From Symsagittifera roscoffensis (taxonomy: Eukaryota; Xenacoelomorpha; Acoela; Convolutidae): a DNA stretch of 64,000 bases. A program made the translations under genes and the position numbers. The notes under the pieces were generated by a model, which ran no database searches, was not told the DNA's origin, and saw only the letters and a list, made by a program, of their open reading frames with translations. The first letter of the stretch is position 1. Each line of letters opens with the position of its first letter. Below, piece by piece: positions 1 to 10,746 of the stretch. The DNA is taken from the NCBI RefSeq assembly GCF_963678635.1, contig NC_087062.1, forward strand, positions 30,590,833 through 30,654,832, in the 5' to 3' direction.

Positions 1-456
1 TTTGGGAGAGCTCGGAAAACCAATCTGATCGACCTAAAAAAAAAAAAAGGTCGTCAAAATTTTCGAAAATTTTTTGAAAATCCGCCCCCCCCTCGAGAAA
101 ATCCTAGATCGGCCCCTGACTATAGTAGTAAATCAGTTCAAGTTTAATTATCAATGATTCGTTAAGGTTAGCAGAAATGCCTAATTTTAATGATGCAATA
201 CCAGGCAGTAAAAGTGTTGGTGTATTTTGCAAATTTATTTAAAAAACTAAACAACATGGTAACTATCCGAATACAATTTTTTATGGTTATCATCGGCTAT
301 TAATGGTCACTAATTATGGTTCGAAAGATGTAATGCGCGTTTCATAAAATATGGTCAGCGTTCGCAAAAATTGATATCGTCATAGATTTGATAAATAATT
401 GGTGTATATTTCTGAAAAATGTCTGGACATAGAGAACGAGTCTGGTGCAAACATCC
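1..456. other. AT-rich flank without a gene
   Basis: No coding signal is seen. Positions 36-118 combine an A-run, palindromic TTTTCGAAAA-type sequence and a C-run followed by CTCGAGAAAATCC. This resembles the ends of degenerate invertebrate transposable elements, but no partner end was found in the window. The resemblance is an impression from composition, not a family match. Confidence 0.35.
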
Positions 457-817
457 GATATGTCAAACATCCGCTACGTCAAACATACGAACTTATATAA
501 TAATTATGTAATCATATGACGTTAGAATCTCAAAAACAAGACATAGTTTAATTATTCGATTCCAACTTAGCCGATTCTCGATTTAAGGTCACCGGTGGGC
601 GCGCTACGGCGATAATCGGCTCTAATTTTCATATAGAGTCCTACCCTCTGTTTGCAAGCTCGCAGCACGTTGGCGCGACCGCGGCGATCCGCCTTCAATC
701 GACCAGTATAGCATCTGCTAAACGAACGGTAGAAATCGGATCTTTGCACTTTTGAACTAGTAAAGATGTTTTTGGATGTTTGCAGCACTTTTTGGTTTTT
801 CGGATGTTTGCCATATC
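457..817. repeat. Short element bounded by 17-bp inverted repeats (candidate)
   Basis: The 17-mer at 457-473 (GATATGTCAAACATCCG) recurs in inverted orientation at 801-817 with one mismatch. The left arm is followed by two more degenerate copies of a GTCAAACATCCG motif at about 475-495, so the left end is a short tandem series. The enclosed 330 bp contain the GC-richer segment at 565-725. It could be a small non-autonomous DNA element, or a coincidental inverted repeat of a locally repeated motif. No target-site duplication was established. Confidence 0.3.
645..717 (-). CDS. Second candidate exon on the same strand
   Basis: A minus-strand acceptor (CGTTTAG, ending at 718) precedes 73 bp of GC-rich sequence, followed by a donor-like GTAGGA at 644-639. 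It lies 170 bp downstream of the candidate exon at 888-987, so the two could be joined by a short intron. It also lies inside the inverted-repeat pair at 457/817, so it may instead be cargo of a small repeat. No product is recognised. Confidence 0.22.
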
Positions 818-887
818 TGATGTTAAAACGGTACCCATAGCGAACAATCAGGGAGGAATAATTAATGCAAATAAGAAGGACACGTAC

Positions 888-987
888 TTGTAGATATATA
901 GCTGCAGCCACCTGTGCAAAGTGGGCACTTCTTCTGCTATGGTCTCCAAAGCCACTGTAGTCAGAGTACTCAGTGCCATCAGAGTCC
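888..987 (-). CDS. Candidate internal exon of an unknown gene
   Basis: On the minus strand a pyrimidine-rich tract ends in TTGATTAG at 995-988. It is followed by 100 bp of noticeably higher GC content that is open in one frame, then a GTACGT donor at 887-882. The encoded stretch (about 33 residues, starting DSDGTEYSDYSGFGDH) is compositionally protein-like, unlike the surrounding low-complexity AT-rich DNA. A second segment with the same properties lies downstream on the same strand (645-717). I do not recognise the protein. It may be a real exon, a pseudogene fragment or a chance GC island. Confidence 0.35.
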
Positions 988-2593
988 CTAATCAAAAAGG
1001 AGGATATCTTTAACGTTTTCTACCTCCGCCCCCATGGAACCGTGTAACGAATTGCCACCCCATAAAGGTCTAATTCAACGGTTAGCATAAGAATTTTGTA
1101 CTAGTGAACGAGTCTCCCCCTTTTGCAAAAAAAACAGGGGGAAGATATTTAAAAAAATTATAATCAGTAAAATCATCATCATGAAACCAGCATTTACTTT
1201 CTACTTTGACATTTCTCACCGTAAAATATTAATAACTAACCAATTATAATCCATGACTAAAAAATACGATAAATTGTGAAGCTGAAACTATTCATAGTTT
1301 CATTCAGAGAACTAAAAACAAAGATTGAGCTCAACATTCAGTTTAGCAACCAAAGCATTTATATTGCAAAAAGATCTCATCCAGGAAACCCGAGAGGACC
1401 TCGTAATAACATCTCATCAACAAAGGATAGAATATTATCAACTCGAAAAAACAATCAAAAAGAGAACTTTTCTGTACAAACAAAAACAAATCCTAAAAAA
1501 TTGTTTTTCAAGGAAACGTAACTCAATTTCAAAATTTGACAAAACAAGCATACATAACCTGGAAAATCTCCAAGCTCAAATAACCAACCAACAATTACAA
1601 AAAAATCAAATAAAGACATTTTCCGATTCCTAATCAAAAACAGCATCATCCACCAAAAGTAAACGGAGAACTTAAAAAAAATTATAACAAAAATCAGTAC
1701 GAACATACACTTGGAATCAACCTCTAAGGCATTTCGAAAAATACACAATAACAGTAATAACACTCCATAAAAAATTATTCAATACGACAATAATTTTCAG
1801 GATGACTTATTCTTAACCATGCGTCATACACCCCAATAGTTATCCATCAGGCGGACCAGTACAATTTTTTAGTTACACATCAGGCAGACCACTACAACCT
1901 CATTATAATTTTTTTCGATAAGTTAACAGTCCCTGCAGAGAATAACTCCCAGAAGTAATAAATAAAAAGACATTTGATTGACTATTATCTACCAATTCTC
2001 TGCAACATAATCTCGCAATATGGAATATTCACAATCGAAATTCACCAGAACAATATACGCAAAATCCACATAAACAAGAAAAAAGCTGACTGAGAACTAA
2101 GTATTTTAAAAGTTTTCATAAAACATAATAAAAATACACCACATCAAAATTAACAACGAGGAAATTAGATATTCACAAATGATGTCTTTACAATAATTGA
2201 TAGTTGTCTCCATCTTAGACACAGACGAAGTATTTTTTGTATCACCACCACAAACATCGTGACACACAGCAGCAAGAACTGAACTCAACTCAATATTTTC
2301 AAGATTGTTAGACTCAGTTTCCAAAAAATTCACTGATACAGAAGTGTCGTAAATATAAAAAACAAATCTTTAAAAATTTTTTAACAAGGTTTATATTCAA
2401 CTATTTTGAACATCTTAACATAGGCCTCATAGCCTAATCAACAAACAAAATCGTGCAAAATGCGACAAAGATGCAATTTTATCAGATGAAACATAATATG
2501 TTTGAGGCCCCGATTGATATTCTGATATGTTTATTTTAAACCAAGCGACATTTCTAGCTCAGCAATTGAAAAAGTTCACTTAAAAGCGATTTT
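988..2593. other. AT-rich region, nothing supportable
   Basis: Short open stretches exist on both strands (for example 1,276-1,633 on plus), but they are lysine/asparagine-rich translations of A-rich DNA with no domain, splice or start context. The only structure noted is a 19-bp imperfect direct repeat (CATCAGGCGGACCAGTACA type) at 1,845 and 1,878, spaced 33 bp apart. Confidence 0.5.
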
Positions 2594-3396
2594 ATGAAAG
2601 CGCATATACAAGAAAATTTAAAGGTAACAACAACGCTAAATCAACAAGAGTTTCAAACATCGTCACATTTTGCAAATGAAGAAATCGTTACCACAATGCC
2701 GGCATTAATACAACAAATTATCTCACCAATACATACAAAGTTTACAAAACCACATGTTAAAACACACCGTTCTATCAATCAAAATTACAATCAACAGCTA
2801 AGCCAACCCCATATCCAATCCATCAATCAATGGATTACAGACTCATAATTAAAAAACGTTCTTTTAACAGGAAAAAATGGAAACCGTTTCGCAAACCATA
2901 ATTTTGATTTTTTCGCAAACAAAAAAGTAGAAACCCTTTAGCAAACCCAGTTCAAACAAAACAATCACAATCTCTCGACCATACCTAATATTAACAAAAA
3001 CCGAAAAGCACAAACTCACAATCAGTCAATTTCCAATGATAACAAGAATACTCAAACATATCATTCTGAAAACTACCCATTTTTTCAAAAAACAAACAAT
3101 TCGAAATAATCAATAGACGAATAAACAGAAATAACCAAAATTCACTTCTCGGAAGATGAACAATATCTCAATAAAAATCAACAACAACCATATTGACCTG
3201 GTAATAAGTAATACCAATGGTACAATGGCGAAGAACCAGATGAAATTGTTCAACCAGATGATCTGGAACCACATTTAGACCCACCAACGAAAGAATCACA
3301 AAAAACTACGATTCCAATGAAACAAAAGTTTTCACCCTCAAGCCATAACGTACAAACACAAAATCCAATGTCTACTCAAAATTATCAACCCGGTTA
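2594..3396 (+). pseudogene. Decayed low-complexity coding remnants (uncertain)
   Basis: A small ATG-initiated open frame at 2,594-2,848 (84 residues, Gln/Asn/His-rich) is followed by another open stretch at about 3,205-3,396. The latter has the acidic and proline-containing text EEPDEIVQPDDLEPHLDPP. Its base composition is slightly more protein-like than that of the surroundings. Together with the small ORFs to 4.1 kb, these could be pieces of an old mobile-element protein, but no domain is recognised. Confidence 0.2.
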
Positions 3397-3543
3397 ATGA
3401 AAAATGAAATATTACTATTATATTGCTTACAACATCATCAAATTAGCAGAAAACAAATAACAAAGTTCACTCAAACACTAAATAAAGCAGACCCAAAACA
3501 CAATATACAAGGCGAAGTCAAGGCTACCAACCAGAAACAATGA
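3397..3543 (+). pseudogene. 48-residue ORF, first copy of a diverged protein repeat
   Basis: This frame opens with ATG and reads MKNEILLLYCLQHHQISRKQ. It resembles the start of the next frame (MKHETLLPNYLQQHEISRNQ). The DNA aligns over about 85 bp at a period of about 143 bp. The similarity is better at protein level than expected for AT-rich noise, which suggests an old tandem duplication of a coding segment. Function is unknown and both copies are short. Confidence 0.3.
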
Positions 3544-3812
3544 AACATGAAACTCTTTTGCCAAATTACTTACAACAACACGAAATTAGCCGAAATCAAC
3601 TTACATGTTTTACACCCAACACAGCAGAATCCTTCCACATGACAATGAATCCATTCCTTATGGGTAGATCATCAATTAAATCAAACAAACCTCTAAAAGC
3701 TTGGACAGGAATAGTTCTCGAATACTCAGATGAACGCTGTTACAGCAAATTTAATTTTAAATATACGCCCAGAACCTTAAACTATAACTCTGTATCAAAA
3801 CAGGATTCATAG
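3540..3812 (+). pseudogene. 90-residue ORF, second copy of the diverged protein repeat
   Basis: ATG at 3,540 overlaps the TGA of the preceding frame (ATGA). The first 35 residues are the second copy of the repeat described for 3,397-3,543. The rest (to KQDS) is unrecognised, with a weak globular character (AWTGIVLEYSDERCYSKF). It could be a fragment of a retroelement polyprotein given the neighbouring ORF at 3,952, but that is inference. Confidence 0.28.
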
Positions 3813-3842
3813 ACTTACAGCACTAATAGAAACCATACTAGA

Positions 3843-3909
3843 CTCGAAAATGGTTTCCAGTTTCACTATTCGAGCAGCTCGAAAATGGTTTCCAGTTTCA
3901 CTATTCGAA
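3843..3909. repeat. Two perfect 31-bp direct repeats
   Basis: The 31-bp sequence beginning CTCGAAAATGGTTTCCAG occurs at 3,843-3,873 and again at 3,879-3,909, a period of 36 bp with a 5-bp spacer. The copies are identical, so this is a recent local duplication in otherwise decayed sequence. Confidence 0.8.
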
Positions 3910-3951
3910 ACTAAACCAGATTGAAAAGGTTTTTTACCCGTAATTTCAAAA

Positions 3952-4101
3952 ATGTTCGTTTCAGAAAGGAACAAACAGCTTCAAAGAGTTTTATGCAATG
4001 AAAACCGTACCTTACCAAGTAAAACAATCAAACAACTCCTTGGAAGATTAGAAATACCTGTAAGAGAAGCACATTCTTCAATAACACATCTTAAATATTA
4101 A
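3952..4101 (+). pseudogene. 49-residue ORF resembling a reverse-transcriptase connection segment
   Basis: This complete small frame runs from ATG to TAA. Its central text LPSKTIKQLLGRLEIPVREA is reminiscent of the segment after the palm in DIRS-like and related reverse transcriptases, where a 'leu-leu-gly-lys/arg-leu' helix precedes an alanine/proline-rich stretch. That resemblance is from memory of family patterns and covers under 40 residues. No catalytic motif is present. If correct, this is an old tyrosine-recombinase-type or other retroelement relic, unrelated to the Gypsy element at 33-61 kb. Confidence 0.22.
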
Positions 4102-4239
4102 ATGACAGTCGGAATGTGCTATGGACGCATTGTTCAACTGAACGCATTGTTTGAGCTTTGTCGAAAGCAACGTTTAAAAAATTGTTAAGGCGTAACGTTC
4201 AAGAGAAGGACAACAATGGTCTAAAACTTTCAATTTTTC

Positions 4240-6265
4240 GTAAGTCTGGAATATGCTAGAACTTTTTTTGCTAAAAATTAAATTCTTTAGACAAGATGAA
4301 CCAATTCGTTTTCAAGGCTAGACAGTGCTTGTCCATTTTCCCTGCACAGATTTTTTGCAAACCGACCTGGGTCATGAAAAGTTGTGAAAAATTTCAAAGT
4401 TTCATCGCTTGCATTGCTCGCCTAGAAAAACATAAACTTTTCGCCAACCGATTTTCTCTATGTAATAATTTGACATTTTTCAAACTTTCATCAAATGAAT
4501 ACCGTGCTGAGAGAAATTTTGAAATCACTCAAGCTATTTAATAGAGCGTCTCGTTTTGCAAAAAATTTAAGTTTCTTAACATGTTTCAGCAAATTTTTTG
4601 CGAACCGATTTGATCTACGAAACAACTTGAAAAACTTAAAGTTTCAGAGCTTGAACAGATTGCTTGGAAAAATTGAAAATTTTTGACAGTCGAATTGCCC
4701 TTTGAAACACCTTGGCTTTTTTTCAAGTTCAATCACATGAGTGGCGTGCTAAAAAAAAACTTGAAATAGTTAAATTTATCTCACAGATCGAATCGTTTTG
4801 CTAAAAGCTTAAGTTTTTTCAACAAAACTTTTGCAAATATTTGGTGAGCAAGACTTATGCAAAATAGTTTGACTTTTAAAATAACTGGATAACCTTCTGC
4901 TTTTCAAGAAACGATTCGGTCTTTGAATTAACTTGAAACAATTCAAAACTCTAAGGCTTCAAAAGCTTGCTTAGAAAAACTTGAAGCTTTTTGCGAACTA
5001 TTTTGATTTATGAAACAATTTGAAATAATTCAAAATTTCATAACTTTAAAAAATTGATCAGAAAAATTCAAGTTTTCGCGAGCCGACTCAGTCTATGATT
5101 TAACTTAAAGTCTGTGATTAAGCAAATAATTTAAAGTTTCGTACCTTTAAACGCATGCTTAAAAAACGTAGAACTTTTCGTCAGCCGATTTGGTCCACAA
5201 AAAAAAACATAAAAAATTTCAACGTTTCATAGCTTAAAAATTTTGTTTAGAAAGATTCAAGTTTTTCGCAAGCTGATTCAGTTTATAGAATAACTTGATA
5301 ATTTTTGAAACTTCTAGCTAAAGAAGCTTGATTAGAAGAACTTAAACTTTCGCGAAAAGATTCAATCTATGAAAAAACTTTCAATATTTCTAAGAGTCGT
5401 AGCTTTAAAACCTTGCTTAGAATAACTGAAACTTTTCGCGAAACAATACGATCTCCCAATCAACTTGAAAAATCCTAAGTTTCATAGCTTTAAAAATTTG
5501 CTTAAAAAACTTGATTTTTTTGCGAACTGATTCGATCTACCAATTAAAATGGAAAATTTTTAGTTTCGTAGCATGACTAGCTTGCTTAGAAAAACTGAAA
5601 ATTCTCACCAGTCAATTTTCTCTATGAAACAGATTGACCTTTTTCAAAGTTTTTCATACCGTGCTATGAAAAACTTTGAAATATTTCAAACTACTTCATA
5701 GACCGTAACGTTTTGCAAAAAACTTAGGTTTTTTCAGCAAAACTTTTCCCAAACTTTTTTGGCAAACTTTTCGCAAACCAATTTGATCTATGAGGTAATT
5801 TAAATATTTCAAAGTTTCAGAGATTGAAAAACTTTTTTAGAAACACTGAAAATATTTGAATTGCTCCATGAAACAACTTGGCGTTTTTCAAAGTTTCATC
5901 ACATGAGTAGCGTGCCCAAAAAAAGCTGAAAATTTTTCAATTTAACTCATAGGTCTAATCGTTTTCCAGAAAGCTCAAAATTTTGAAACAAAACTTTTGC
6001 CAGCAATTGATTTTTGAAATAAATTGAAATAATAAAACTTTTCAGAGCTTTAATAGCTCGCGGAGATAAACTAAGGCTTTTCCCAAAACGATTCGGTCTA
6101 TGAAACAACTTGAAACTATTCGGAAATTTATAGCTTGAAAAGCTTGCTTATAAAAACATTAAGCTTCTTGCGAACTAATTCGGTTTATGAAACAACTTGA
6201 AACAATTCAAAGTTTCATAATATGAAAACTTTGATCAGCAAAACTTTTCGCGAGCCGATTCAGTA
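4240..6265. repeat. Degenerate satellite, period about 85 bp
   Basis: A recurring cassette can be followed with strong divergence for 2 kb. It consists of 'GCTTAGAAAAACTTGAA', then 'TTTTCGCGAACCGATTC', then 'GGTCTATGAAACAACTTG', then 'AAAGTTTCATAGCTT'. The central CGATTC/GATTT-TATG core recurs near 5,000, 5,085, 5,185, 5,270, 5,355, 5,440, 5,525 and 5,610, and elsewhere out to 4,363 and 6,257. The copies share about 60-75% of bases by eye. The satellite abuts the tRNA-derived array at 6,266. Small open frames inside it (4,296-4,686) are repeat translations. Confidence 0.8.
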
Positions 6266-8501
6266 ATTGTTGTTACTTTCATAATAAAGCAATTCTTTAA
6301 AATTATCAGGTTATCAAGCAAGAGCGCTAAGCCATGGATGAAAAATGCAAAAATGGCAGCGCTCAAGTTTCATAATCTTAAAGGTCCTGAGTTCGAGCCT
6401 CACAGGTCGCAGTTCAAAAAAAAACTTCTTCTTTGGCTTTTTATCGAATCATTAATTATCAAAAAATAAGAAAAAAACACGCAAAATTTATATTCAATTA
6501 ACGCGTTCAGAACCAAATTCATTGTTGTTAATTCAAATAAATATCAACCCATTACAAATATCAGAATTGCCCGCAGTCGCGCAAAACGAGGGTGACAAAT
6601 GCAAGAGATGTTCACATGAAAACAGTTCACTCGAGTTTTGAGTTTTTTTTTTGTTTTGGCGAAAAAATATGTTTTTATGCGATCACCAAAACAATGGAAA
6701 CAGACACAAAAGAGTCGAAGAACAAATTAAAAACGCGCTCGACCATGGCGCAGTCGGCAGCGTGTAAGTCTCATGATCTTAAAGGCTTGAAGTTGAGCCT
6801 CACTGGTTGCTGTTCAAGAAAAACAGTTTTCTTTGCTTAATATTGAACTATAAAAGATTGAAAAAAATCAAAAAAATTACAAGCAAAAACTAATATCAAC
6901 TGAAGCGTTTAGAAACGAAATAATTGTTTTTACTTTCATAATTGAGCAGTTCTATAAAATTAACCGGTTATCGAGCAAGCGCGCTAAAAGAGGGATGTAA
7001 AATGCAACAATGGCAGCGCGTAGGTTTCATAATCTTGAAGGTCCTGAGTTCGAGTCTCACAGGTCACAGTTCAAGAAAAAAATTTTCTTTTGCTTTTTTT
7101 GAATCATTTTTAGTCAAGAAAAAAGAAAAAAAACACGCACATTTTATAATCAACTAACGCGTTCACAACCAAATTCATTGTTGTTAGTTTAAATAAATAT
7201 CAACCCATTACAAATATCAGATTTTCCCGCAGTCGCGCAAAAAAAAGGTGGAAAATGCGAGAGATGTTCACATGAAAACAGTTCATTTGAGTTTTTTTAA
7301 ATTTGGGGGAAAAAAAATTTTTGGGCGATCACAAGAATAATGGCAACAGACCCAAAAAAGAGTCAAATAACTAACAGACAAGGAAAGCGACCAAGGCGCA
7401 GACCAAATTGATTGTTGTTAGTTCAAATGAAAGTCAACCCATTAAGAAATGAGATTTTCCCGCAGTCGCGCAAAAAGAGGGTGATAAATGCATGAGATGT
7501 TCACATGAAAACAGTTCATTTGAGTTTTTTTAGTTTTGTGAAAAAATTTTTTTTTGCGCAATCACGGAAATAATGGAAACAGACACAAAAAAGAGTCGAA
7601 GAACAAATTAACAACGCGCTCGACCATGGCGCAGTCGGCAGCGTGTAAGTCTCATGATCTTAAAGGCTTGAAGTTGAGCCTCACTGGTTGCTGTTCAAGA
7701 AAAACAGTTTTCTTTGCTTAATATTGAACTATAAAAGTTTGAAAGAAATCAAAAAAATTACAAGCAAAAACTAATATCAACTGAAGCGTTTAGAAACGAA
7801 ATAATTGTTTTTACTTTCATAATTGAGCAGTTCTATAAAATTAATCGGTTATCGAGCAAGCGCGCTAAAAGAGGGATGTAAAATGCAACAATGGCAGCGC
7901 GTAGGTTTCATAAGCTTGAAGGTCATGAGTTCGAGTCTCACAGGTCGCAGTTCAAGAAAGAAATTTTCTTTTGCTTTTTTTGAATCATTTTTAGTCAAGA
8001 AAAAAGAAAAAAGCCCGCACAATTTATAATCAACTAACGCGTTCACAACCAAATTCATTGTTGTTAGTTTAAATAAATATCAACCCATTACAAATATCAG
8101 ATTTTGCCGCAGTCGCGCAAAAAAAAGGTGGAAAATGCGAGAGATGTTCACATGAAAACAGTTCATTTGAGTTTTTTTTAAATTTGGGAAAAAAAAAAAA
8201 TTTTGGGCGATCACAAGAATAATGGTAACAGACCCAAAAAAGAGTCAAATAACTAACAGACAAGGAAAGCGACCAAGGCGCAGACCAAATTGATTGTTGT
8301 TAGTTCAAATGAAAGTCAACCCATTAAAAAATGAGATTTTCCCGCAGTCGCGCAAAAAGAGGGTGATAAATGCATGAGATGTTCACATGAAAACAGTTCA
8401 TTTGAGTTTTTTTAGTTTTGTGAAAAAAATTTTTTTTGCGCAATCACGGAAATAATGGGAACAGACACAGAAAAGAGTCAAAGAACTAACGCGCAACGCA
8501 C

Positions 8502-8573
8502 GCGACCATGGCGCAGACGGTAGCGGGTAAGTCTCAAAATCTTACGGTCGTGAGTTCGAGACTCACTGGTCGC
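8502..8573 (+). pseudogene. tRNA-like copy with perfect acceptor and T stems, CAA in the anticodon position
   Basis: The acceptor strand GCGACCA pairs fully with TGGTCGC. The T stem GTGAG/CTCAC is perfect with loop TTCGAGA. The anticodon stem TAAGT/TCTTA keeps the U-U closing pair typical of elongator Met tRNA. The seven-base loop is CTCAAAA, so the anticodon reads CAA instead of CAT. One D-stem pair is lost (GCGC/GCGG). Box A and box B are present. Whether it is transcribed or charged is unknown. Confidence 0.5.
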
Positions 8574-10032
8574 AGGTCAGGAAAAAAATTTTTCTTTGCT
8601 TCATATCGAACTTTTAAAACTTAAAAGTTGTGAAAAAACTTACAAGCAAAAACTATAATCAACTGTAGCGTTTGGAACTGAAAAAATTGTTGTTAGCCTA
8701 ATAAAAAACCAGTTCTTTAAAATTATCCGATTATCGAGCAAGCGCGCTAAGAGAGGGATGAAAAATGCAAAAATGGCAGCGCGTAAGTTTCATAATCTTA
8801 AAGGTCCTGAGTTCGAGCCTCACAGGTCGCAGTTCAAAAAAAAATTTTTCTTTTGCTTTTTATCGAATTGTTAATTATCAAAAAATAAGAAAAAAAACAC
8901 GCAAAATTTATAATCAATTAACGCGTTCAGAACCAAATTCATTGTTGTTAATTCAAATAAATATCAACCCATTACAAATATCAGATTTTCCCGCAGTCGT
9001 GCAAAAAAAGGGTGACAAATGCAAGAGACGTTCACATGAAAACAGTTCACTTGAGTTTTGAGTTTTTTTTAGTTTTGGCGAAAAAATATGTTTTTGTGCG
9101 ATCACCGAAACAATAGAAACAGACGCAAAAAAGAGTCGAAGAACAAATTTACAACGCGCGCGACCATGGCGCAGTCGGCTGCGCGTAAGTCTCATGATCT
9201 TAAAGGCTTGAAGTCGAACCTCACTTGTCGCTGTTCAAGAAAAACAGTTTTCTATGCTTAATATTGAACTTTAAAAGTTTGAAAAATATCAAAAAAATTC
9301 CAAGCAAAAACTAATATCAATTGAAGCGATTAGAAACGAAATAATTGTTGTTACTTTCATAATTGAGCAGTTCTATAAAATTAACCGGTTATCGAGCAAG
9401 CGCGCTAAAAGAGGGATGTAAAATGCAAAAATGGCAGCACGTAGGTTTCATAATCTTAAAGGTACTGAGTTCAAGTCTCACAGGTCGCAGTTCAAAAAAA
9501 AAAATTTCTTTTGCTTTTTTGAATCATTATTAGTCAAGAAACAAGAAAAAAACACGCACAATTTATAATCAACTAACGCGTTCACAACCAAATTCATTGT
9601 TGTTAATTTAAATAATTATCAACCCATTACAAATATCAGATTTTCCCTCAGTCGCGCAAAAAAAGGGTGGCAAATGCGAAAGATGTTCACATGAAAACAG
9701 TTTTTTTTTAAATTTGGGGAAAAAAAGAAATTTTTGGGCGATCACAAGAATAATGGTAACAGACCCAAAAAAGAGTCAAATAACTAACAGACAAGGAAAG
9801 CGACCATGGCGCAGACCAAATTGATTGTTGTTAGTTCAATTGAAAGTCAACCAATTAAAAAATGAGATTTTCCCGCAGTCGCGCAAAAAGAGGGTGATAA
9901 ATGCATGAGATGTTCACATGAAAACAGTTAATTTGAGTTTTTCTAATTCTGTGAAAAAATTTTTTTTTGCGCGATCACCGAAATAATGGGAATAGACACA
10001 AAAAAGAGTCAAAGAACTAATGCGCAACGCAT

Positions 10033-10104
10033 GTGACCATGGCGCAGACGGTAGCGGGTAAGTCTCAAAATCTGAAGGTCGTGAGTTCGAGACTCACTGG
10101 TCGC
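10033..10104 (+). pseudogene. tRNA-like copy, CAA-type loop
   Basis: This copy is a sister of the one at 8,502 (acceptor GTGACCA/TGGTCGC with a G-U pair). It has the same CTCAAAA loop and D-stem change but one extra mismatch in the anticodon stem (TCTGA). The shared loop change shows that the CAT-to-CAA variant was duplicated, not a one-off error. Confidence 0.45.
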
Positions 10105-10746
10105 AGGTCAGGAAAAGAAATTATCTTTGCTTCATATCGAACTTTTAAAACTTAAAAAATGTGAAAAAAATTACAAGCAAAAACTATAATCAACTGTAGC
10201 GTTTGGAACTGAAAAAATTGTTGTTAGCTTAATAAAAAATCAGTTCTTTAAAATTATCCGATTATCGAACAAGCGCGCTAAAAGAGGAATGAGAAGGTCG
10301 TGAGCTCGAGCCTCACAGGTCGCAGTTCAAGAAAAACTTTTTTTTGCTTTTATCGAATTATGACTGATTGAAAATCAAGAAAAAAAACACGCAAAAAATA
10401 TAATCAACTAACGCGTTCAGAATCAGTTTGATTTTTGTTAGTTCAATTAAAAGTCAACGCATTAAAATTATCAGATTTTTCCGCAGTCGGGCAAAAAAAG
10501 TGTGAAAAACGAAACAGATGTTCACATGAAAACAGTTCATTTGAGTTTATTTAGCTTTGGGGAAAAAATAAAGATTTGTGCGACCACCAAAATAATGGAA
10601 ACAGACAAAAAAACAGAGTCAAAGAGCCAACCGACAACGCACGCAAATATGGCCCACTTGGAAGCGTGTTCGAGCCTCACTGGTCGTAGTTCAAGAAAAA
10701 TCATTTTCTTTGCTTCGAACCGAACTAACGCGTTCAGAACCAATTT

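Noticed and set aside
1276-1763. Overlapping small ORFs on both strands
   Set aside because: Lys/Asn-rich or Phe/Leu-rich translations of A-rich DNA with no supporting signals.
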